Positions 57,879-64,000 of a stretch of DNA of 64,000 bases are shown here, in pieces. The number at the start of each line of letters is the position of its first letter. Within the stretch, counting starts at the first letter, position 1. The notes under the pieces were generated by a model. The model saw only the letters and a program-made list of their open reading frames with translations, did not search any database and was not told the origin of the DNA. The stretch is from Hymenobacter convexus (GTDB lineage: Bacteria; Bacteroidota; Bacteroidia; Cytophagales; Hymenobacteraceae), in NCBI RefSeq assembly GCF_030580955.1, contig NZ_JAUQON010000005.1:1-64000 (forward strand), given 5' to 3'. The position numbers and the translations under genes are program-made.

Positions 57879-59969
57879 TTAGCGTGTGCTGATGCTGATT
57901 TGATAACGCTTCGCACGGGCTTTTCCACTCAATTCGACGATGTAAAGCCCTGGCTTCAGGTCGTCAAGCCGGATGGTGGGGCTTTCGCTCGTTACGCGGA
58001 AGGTTTTCACCACAAGCCCCATCGGTGTGTGGATTTGTCCGGCGGAGAAACCGGCGGCCAACGCTGATTTGAGAGTCACTTCCTGCGTAGCGGGGTTGGG
58101 ATACAGCGTGACGGCGGGCGTGGAAGCGGGCGTGGAAGCGACCGGCGCGCTCCGGTTGGTGTATTCGGGGCGGCAGCCGGGGGGAGCGGCCGGGATGCTC
58201 ACGTAATAAGTCGTTGTTTTGCCAGCGCCACATACGTTGCGGGGCGTAACCGTTACCTGCACGGTGGTGTCTGTGGCGTGGGCCCGAATCGTGGCCAGAA
58301 ACTGCACGGGCGGCGGGGTGGGCCGGCCGGGGTCGGTTGGCATCACCGGCAACGTGGCGCGGTACCCGCCCGCTTGGAGAACGACGTCGTCGGTGCCGTT
58401 GGTGACGGGAATGTAAATGCCGAAGTAGCACGAATTGTCGTCTTCCTGGAACGCGTAAGGGGCATCGGGTGAATTGGCCGGGGGGCCGGTGTGCTGCTTG
58501 AGGATTTGGATGCTAGGCGGCGAGGTGTCGCCGTTAGCGTAGTTGGCCGTGACCAGTACGTGCTTTTCATAGTCGCCGTCGAAGAGGTTGACGGTGGCCA
58601 TGGGGTTGGTCAAATCGGTCGTAATGACGCTTTGGGGGTCGTGGTTGTCCGCGAATTCGGCGTTGGCATCAACGGGTTCGAGCGTGAACGTGTAGCTCAC
58701 AACGGCACTGGTGGCCGAGGCACAGGGCACGAGCGGCGTGGCGAGGATTTCGACTTTGTTCAGCCCGCAAAAGGAGGCGGTGGCCAAGCCCGTATTCGGG
58801 TCCCGAACCGTGCTGGTGGGCGTGGGATAAAACTGCGTGCGGTTGCTGTTCACCAGGCCAGCGCGTGCGCCGCCCGGCTGCAACAGGGCTTGCATGCGGT
58901 ACGCTTGCCCGGCCGTGAAGAAGTTCTGGCAGTTGCCGGGCGTGTAGTCCATGTAGTTGGTGTACATGTCGTAGGTGAACTGGCCGTTGCAGTTTGACGT
59001 GCGCGCGGCGCAGGGCAGCTGCGCGATTTGGCGAATGCCGTTGGGGAAAGGGGTTTGGTTAGTATCGCCGTCGGGGTAGATGGTGCCTTCTACCGGGGGG
59101 GTGTCGCTGACGCGGTCGTCGGCACAGTTGTTGCCGGGACGAACGATGATTTCGCGGTCGCCAAAAATGTGGTGCAGGTTAAAATAGTGGCCCACTTCGT
59201 GGGTCGCGGCCCGGCCCTGGCTGGTGGGGTTGACGGTGGGGCCGAAATAGCGGTAGTCAATCACGACGCCGTCGTCGGACAAGCGGTTGCGGTGGCCCGG
59301 CAGGGTCGCAAAACCCTGCAGGGTGGCGTTGGGGCCGGCATCGAGCTCGCAGACCCAAATGTTGAGGTACCGGGTGGGGTCCCAGGCATTGGCGCCGCTG
59401 GGGGCGTATTTCATGCCCGTGGGCAAATAGCTGCCGTACACGAACGGGGCGCTGGAGGTTGGCACCCGCTCGATGCCCGTGCTGCAGTGCCCCTGGGGGT
59501 CGGCCCCGGCTAGGGTGAAGTGAATGAGCGTGTTGGCCGCCGCCGCCTGGTGCACGCTGGGGGTATTAGAGGCATCGGCGTTGTAGCGCAGGAAATCTTC
59601 GTTCAGTACGGCCAGCTGCTGGGCGATGGCCTGGTCGCTGACGGCGGTGTTCTGCGCCGCGATGGAAGCCTGGGAAGCGGTGCTGTAAACCACGTGCACC
59701 ACCACCGGAATGTCGTAGGTATAGCCCGCGGCGGGCCGGGCCGCGGCGCCCCCGCGCTGCTTGGCGCTGGCCGCCTCGCGCGCGAGCTGGGCACGCACGT
59801 ACTCCTGCGTTTGGCGCTCGACCTGGTCGAGGAAGGTGCGCTGCTCGGCAGGCAGGTCGGTGAAGCGGGTGCCGCAGGGCGCCATGGGCGGCGCTGTTTG
59901 GGCGGCGGCGGGCGAAAGGCCGAGCAGGAGTAATGCTCCACCTAGAAATAGGGGTAAGTTTGTTTGCAT
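57879..59969 (-). CDS. Secreted M43 (pappalysin/ulilysin-type) metalloprotease with type IX sorting domain
   Basis: A 696-residue protein with a signal peptide (LPLFLGGALLLLGLSPAAAQ). The zinc motif HEVGHYFNLHH lies near residue 255, with the Met-turn segment NYMDYTPGNC downstream, which fits the M43 metzincin family. A beta-rich middle region follows. The last 75 residues (LYPNPATQEVTLKSALAAGF to KPGLYIVELSGKARAKRYQI) match a type A type IX secretion C-terminal sorting domain, so it is likely a surface or secreted cargo of the PorT/PorE system. Start at 59969. A TACCTTGC box lies upstream. Confidence 0.9.
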   Translation of the reverse strand: MQTNLPLFLGGALLLLGLSPAAAQTAPPMAPCGTRFTDLPAEQRTFLDQVERQTQEYVRAQLAREAASAKQRGGAAARPAAGYTYDIPVVVHVVYSTASQASIAAQNTAVSDQAIAQQLAVLNEDFLRYNADASNTPSVHQAAAANTLIHFTLAGADPQGHCSTGIERVPTSSAPFVYGSYLPTGMKYAPSGANAWDPTRYLNIWVCELDAGPNATLQGFATLPGHRNRLSDDGVVIDYRYFGPTVNPTSQGRAATHEVGHYFNLHHIFGDREIIVRPGNNCADDRVSDTPPVEGTIYPDGDTNQTPFPNGIRQIAQLPCAARTSNCNGQFTYDMYTNYMDYTPGNCQNFFTAGQAYRMQALLQPGGARAGLVNSNRTQFYPTPTSTVRDPNTGLATASFCGLNKVEILATPLVPCASATSAVVSYTFTLEPVDANAEFADNHDPQSVITTDLTNPMATVNLFDGDYEKHVLVTANYANGDTSPPSIQILKQHTGPPANSPDAPYAFQEDDNSCYFGIYIPVTNGTDDVVLQAGGYRATLPVMPTDPGRPTPPPVQFLATIRAHATDTTVQVTVTPRNVCGAGKTTTYYVSIPAAPPGCRPEYTNRSAPVASTPASTPAVTLYPNPATQEVTLKSALAAGFSAGQIHTPMGLVVKTFRVTSESPTIRLDDLKPGLYIVELSGKARAKRYQISISTR

Positions 59970-60112
59970 GCGATAAATGTGGAAAAGGAACCGGTGGCTG
60001 CGAAGGACGTGCCGCACCCTTGCACGTGGGCTTACTGGCAATCAACAAAAGCAGGTGGAAAGGGCGGGCAAGGTAACAGCATTTTGCCGTTGCGCAAGCA
60101 TCTCTGGTTGCC

Positions 60113-60268
60113 TCAGCGGCTGAGGTAGGCGCGCACGTCGGCCGCGAGCGGGCCCACGGCTAGCATGGCGTTGCGCAGGTGGGTTTCGGTGCAGTTCAGG
60201 GCCTGACACCAGTAGTTCACCTCGATGGTGGACTGGAGGTTAATGAGGCCGGGGTCGGCGGCCACGTG
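60113..60268 (-). pseudogene. DUF3606 gene fragment, 5' truncated
   Basis: The minus strand reads about 50 residues of a DUF3606 protein (INLQSTIEVNYWCQALNCTE, LAADVRAYLSR at the end) with a normal stop (TGA at 60113-60115) but no start codon before the sequence turns into phage DNA at about 60262-60280. Confidence 0.7.
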
Positions 60269-60269
60269 G

Positions 60270-60346
60270 GCGTGCGCATGAACTTCACCTGGGCCGAGAG
60301 CGCCACCGTGGACCTGACCTACAACCCCGCTAAATTCTCTTCCTGA
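60270..60346 (+). pseudogene. 3' end of a phage tail gene, 5' truncated
   Basis: The plus-strand frame reads MNFTWAESATVDLTYNPAKF then SS and TGA (60344-60346). The stop overlaps the next ATG (TGATG), as in phage operons. The upstream part of the gene is missing at the DUF3606 junction. Confidence 0.6.
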
Positions 60347-62325
60347 TGGCCGGCGAACGGTTAGCGAATCAAACCATCTACGTCACCCAGGCCAACCTGA
60401 GCGACGGCTCGTGGGTGGACGTGTGGCTTGGCGGCCAGTACCGGCGCTTCACCGGCGCGCTGGGCTCGGGCTCGGCCGTGCCCCTGAACACGCCCCGCCG
60501 CTTTACCATCCTGACCACGGCCAATGCCAACGCGGCCGACCTGCAGCCCTTCACCGTGGCCTCGTTCGGGGCCGCCGTGCTGGCCGAGCTGTAGGCACTG
60601 GGCCTGGACTCGGCCTACACGCTGCGTAACGTGATGGGCTCCGGCCTGGCGTCCACCGTGGTGGCCGGCGTCAACATCGCCGCCACGGCCTACGACCCGG
60701 CCTTCGACTTTCAGTTGCCGGTGTGCTCGCCGGTGTATGTCAACGGCAGCACCGGCTTTAGCTGGCTCACCGCGCTCAGCAACACCATCCGCCCGGTGTT
60801 CGTGGCCGTGGCCGTGACCAACACCGGCGGCTTCGGCACGCGCACCGGCGCCATCGCGCTGGTGGCCAGCAACGGCACGGTGGGCACCTACACCTACTTG
60901 TGGGCTGACGCCGGCGCCCCGCTCACGGCCGGCCGCACGGGCCTGGCCGCCGGCACCTACTCCTGCACCGTGACCGACGCCAGCGGCGCGAGCACGGTGG
61001 CCGTGGCCGTGGTGGCCTCCGACGCCCGCCTCGACGTGCTCGTGGCCCTGACCGACAACAACGTCACGCTCACGCCCAGCGGGGGCGTGGGGCCCTACAC
61101 GTATTTATGGAACGACGGCCCGACCACCGGCACGCGCGGGGCCCTGGGCGTGGGCACCTACACCTGCATTGTCACCGACAGCCGCGGCACCACGCGCGAG
61201 GTTACGGTCACCATCGACCCCTACCGCTTTTACTGGAGTAAAAAGCCGGTCACGCTCTCGCTCGACGCCGGCCCGGCCTACCGCCTGGACCCCACCATCA
61301 AGCCCAACCTGAGCTTCGTGTGCGAGGTGTGGGTGGAGGAAGTGTATCGGAGCGGCACTTTCGTGCAGGTGGGCCCCACCCAGGAGCAGCCGGCCGACCG
61401 CAGTGGCCGCACCGTTTTCGACGCCCAAGAGCTGCTCGACGCCTACCTCACCGACCACCTGCCCGACCTGAACCAGGCCGTGCCCAGCCGGGCCGACTGC
61501 CTATTCCGGCGGTTTTACTTCCGCTACGCCGAGAAGTTCGGCACGCCGGCCGTGGCCGCCCCGCTCAGCAACCAGGCCCAGCACTACGTCGTGTTTGGCG
61601 GGCTGGACTTCTACGAAGCGACCGCCGGCACCTGGTTCAGTTCCTAACAGGCCGGGGCCAAGCCGTTTCTCACCTAGGAACCCGATTTCAAGGCCGTGCG
61701 GGCCGACCAGCCGGAGTACTTGTACTTCATGCCCGACTCGTTTGCCCTGGCCAGCTTCCAGCTGCAGGTGCGCGTGCACTACGCCGACGGCACCAGCGGG
61801 CAGCTGCTGGCCGCGACGGTGAACAACGTGTATCGCTTCGAGGTGTACTGCCTGCCGGCGGGCTTCACCCAGCTGGGCCTGAGCAACCTGCTCAACCCGG
61901 TGGCCAGCTGGGAGGTGTGGGTGTGCAACGCCGCCGGCGTGGCCCAGACCGAGCGGCGCACCTACGTGCTGGCCACCGACTACGTGGCCCGGCCGCGGTA
62001 TCTTCTCTCCGAGGGCAATAGTTACCGGCTGCTCAGCCCGGGCACCGTTGATTACAACGGAGCCAGTGTAGGCGATTATTCCCTGCAGTGGGCCGGGCCG
62101 CAGGGCCTGTACCAGCAGTGGCATAAGCCCTGGCTCGACTTCCGGGCCCGGGCCGTGCCGGCCGAGTACGAGGTACCCTTCCGCATCGCCGACCTGCTCA
62201 CCCTCGACCCGGCCGGCCAGGAGCTGGTTGATTTTCACCTGCAGCTCTGGCAGAAGGTGAGCCTGAAGGTGAGCGTCGGCTCGCGTCTGCGCACAGCCAC
62301 CTTTTCCTACCAGGAACTGCTATGA
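60346..62325 (+). pseudogene. Phage tail/baseplate protein with SprB-like repeats and three in-frame stops
   Basis: A 659-codon frame starting MAGERLANQTIYVTQANLSD. It is interrupted by TAG at 60592-60594, TAA at 61645-61647 and TAG at 61675-61677, but no frameshift occurs. Two SprB-type repeats lie in the middle (GTYTYLWADAGAPLTAGRTG, near codon 185, and GGVGPYTYLWNDGPTTGTRG, near 245). The C-terminal half (QPEYLYFMPDSFALASFQLQ and on) resembles tail proteins of Bacteroidota phages. It may be expressed as fragments or not at all. It overlaps the next gene by 4 bp. Confidence 0.7.
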
Positions 62326-62795
62326 GCCAGGAAGTCGAATTTGCCAGCCAGGCCTTTCCCGCTAACCAGCGCCAACTGGCGCTCGACTGGCTGAAGTTCA
62401 CCGTCGAGAAGTGGGGCCAGAACCTGACCAAGCAGAAGATTGGCAGCAGCCAGGAACTGCGCCGCAGCCTGCGGGGCTGGCTGGCCGAGCAGGCCGGCGG
62501 CGACATGATGCGCCTGCGCCTGGCCTACGCGGTGCAGGGCGTGTTTGTCGAGCTGGGCGTGGGCCGGGGCATGGGCGCCGGCGTGCGCAAGGAAACGGCC
62601 GAGTTCCGGCGCCTGCGCAACGAATCGGGCAAGCTGCACCGCCACGTGCGCAAGCAGAAGAAGTGGCGCACCAAGCAGCTGGCCCGCGAACAGCACCGGC
62701 TGGGCGAGCTAATGAGTGAGCTGACGGGCCGCACCCTGGTGGCCGCCATTGCCTCCAATACGCAGGTGGTGACCGAGGTACAGATTAACTTATAA
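62322..62795 (+). CDS. Small phage structural or assembly protein
   Basis: A 157-residue basic helical protein starting MSQEVEFASQAFPANQRQLA, rich in Arg, Lys, Gln and Leu, with RKQKKWRTKQLAREQHRLG near residue 110. It overlaps the upstream tail gene (ATGA) and precedes the tape measure gene, a position where tail assembly chaperones are often found. No stop interruption. Function unproven. Confidence 0.65.
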   Translation: MSQEVEFASQAFPANQRQLALDWLKFTVEKWGQNLTKQKIGSSQELRRSLRGWLAEQAGGDMMRLRLAYAVQGVFVELGVGRGMGAGVRKETAEFRRLRNESGKLHRHVRKQKKWRTKQLAREQHRLGELMSELTGRTLVAAIASNTQVVTEVQINL

Positions 62796-62876
62796 GGTAA
62801 CCTGCTTGGTGTCCTTTTTTCGGTATGGTAGTCCCCGGAGCTTTGGAGGGGATTAACGTGAAGGAGAACCGTAGGG

Positions 62877-64000
62877 ATGGCACAGCCAAAAGAAGAAAGA
62901 GTCGTTGAGATTATCGTCAACGGCCAAAAAGCCAATGCCTCCGTGAAGGAGATGGACGCGGCCGCGGCCGTGTTGTGGAACCAGCTGCGCAGGCTCTCGG
63001 CCGACGACCCCGGCCGGGCCAAGCTCGTGGCCGACTACTAGGCCCTGAAGGGCAAAATTGCTGAAGTCAAAGCGGAGGTGACCGGCGTGAGCCAGTCGGC
63101 CGGCGTGATGAAGCAGGCCTTCGCCAATGCCTTCGCCCTATTCACCGGCGGGGGCATTATTGGCGTGGTGCAGCAGGTGTGGGGCTTCCTGAAGGATTCC
63201 AAAGAGGATGCCCTGGCCAGCGCCAAAAGTGCCGCTGACCTGACGGCGACCCTGCAAAGCACCGGCCACGCGGCCGGGCTGACGGCCGACGAGATTCAGC
63301 GCATTGGGCAGGAGCGGGCCAAGGTGACGCTCTTCGACGACGACGAAACCAACCGGGCCAGTGCCATGCTGCTCACGTTCACGAACATCAAAAAAGGGGG
63401 GTTCGAAGACGCGATTCCCGCCATTCAGGACCTAGCCACCAAGATGGGCGGCGATGGCCCGGCCGACATGAAGGGCGCCACCGTGCAGCTGGGCAAGTCT
63501 CTGAACGACCCGGTGAAGGGCATCACGGCCCTCACGCGGGTGGGCGTCACCTTCACCGACCAGCAAAAGGAGCAGATTGCGGCCATGGTCAAAGCCGGCA
63601 ACACGGCCGGCGCTCAGAAGCTGATTCTGGCCGAGATGAACAAGGAGTTCGGGGGCTCGGCCGAGGCGGCGCGCAAAGCCGCCGGCGGCATGGCCACGCT
63701 CTCGATGCGCTGGGGCGAGATGAAGGAAACCGTGGGCGACTTCGTGAGCGAGGGCCTGAGCAAGCTCAGCCAATGGCTCGGCCGCGTGCTCGATAACGCG
63801 GAGCCCATCGTCGACATTTTCGTTGAGCTGGGCGGCGAGGTGGTCAACCTCTGGCACGACGTGAGCGACCTGGTCGACGGGCTGGGCCTGTTCGAGGAGA
63901 AGGGCGACTCGGCCGTGTCGGTGGCCAATTTCCTGAAGGGGGCCATCACGCTGCTGGTGGCGCCGCTGCGCGTGTGCGCGGCCGTCATGCACGGCATCAT
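62877..64000 (+). pseudogene. Phage tail tape measure protein with in-frame TAG (3' partial)
   Basis: The frame begins MAQPKEERVVEIIVNGQKAN and runs to the window edge. TAG at 63039-63041 interrupts a helix (KLVADY-stop-ALKGKIAE). After it, typical tape measure sequence continues: ALFTGGGIIGVVQQVWGFLK, FTNIKKGGFEDAIPAIQDLA, KSLNDPVKGITALTRVGVTF, GGMATLSMRWGEMKETVGDF. An AAGGAGAACC Shine-Dalgarno-like sequence precedes the ATG. Phage tape measures set tail length. This copy would be truncated at codon 54 unless the stop is read through. Confidence 0.8.

Noticed and set aside
60346..64000. Phage using genetic code 15 (TAG read as Gln)
   Set aside because: A TAA also interrupts the frame, one TAG site looks more like a Trp position, and CAG is used freely elsewhere; decay by point mutation is simpler, though not excluded.

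Overview
The window looks like chromosomal DNA from a high-GC member of the Bacteroidota, most likely Hymenobacter or a close relative in the Cytophagales. The reasons are lineage-typical proteins (DUF4290, DUF5606, DUF3109, DUF2851, PorT, a PorE-like OmpA protein, a type IX secretion C-terminal domain), TAnnTTTG promoter boxes, and intergenic palindromes of a kind common in that group. I saw no rRNA, tRNA or CRISPR array.

Positions 1-7039 hold a chemosensory operon: a poly-HAMP methyl-accepting protein (5' end outside the window), CheW, CheY, CheA and a CheC-type phosphatase. From about 7.2 to 54 kb is a mostly core chromosome: cell wall and LPS (murA, waaA), replication, repair and segregation (uvrD/pcrA, xerD, ftsK, rnhA), ribosome assembly GTPases (rsgA, engB), metabolism (lysC, fbp, aroQ, ubiE, cdd, a SerC-like aminotransferase, a saccharopine dehydrogenase-like protein), envelope proteins (LolA, TonB-C protein, PorE-like OmpA protein, PorT), tRNA modification (trmN6, trhO), and a VWA lipoprotein. 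Convergent gene pairs are usually separated by strong bidirectional hairpins. Many intergenic gaps contain roughly 90-130 bp inverted repeats of several families, some of which supply stop codons or touch start codons.

The clearest foreign gene within the core is at 35150-35896: an AT-rich gene for a TIR-like (CAP12/PycTIR-type) protein with an N-terminal domain resembling the nucleic-acid-binding domain of RNase HIII. It lies between rnhA and trmN6 and is a candidate anti-phage effector.

From about 54.5 kb the window becomes accessory. It contains a tyrosine integrase broken by an exact 14-bp tandem duplication, small exported proteins, a 20-codon remnant of a second integrase, a secreted M43 metalloprotease with a type IX sorting domain, a truncated DUF3606 gene, and then the cut edge of a prophage tail module (tail protein with SprB-like repeats, a small tail protein, tape measure protein) that runs off the right end. 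The phage genes keep their frames but carry four in-frame stop codons, so this looks like a decaying prophage.
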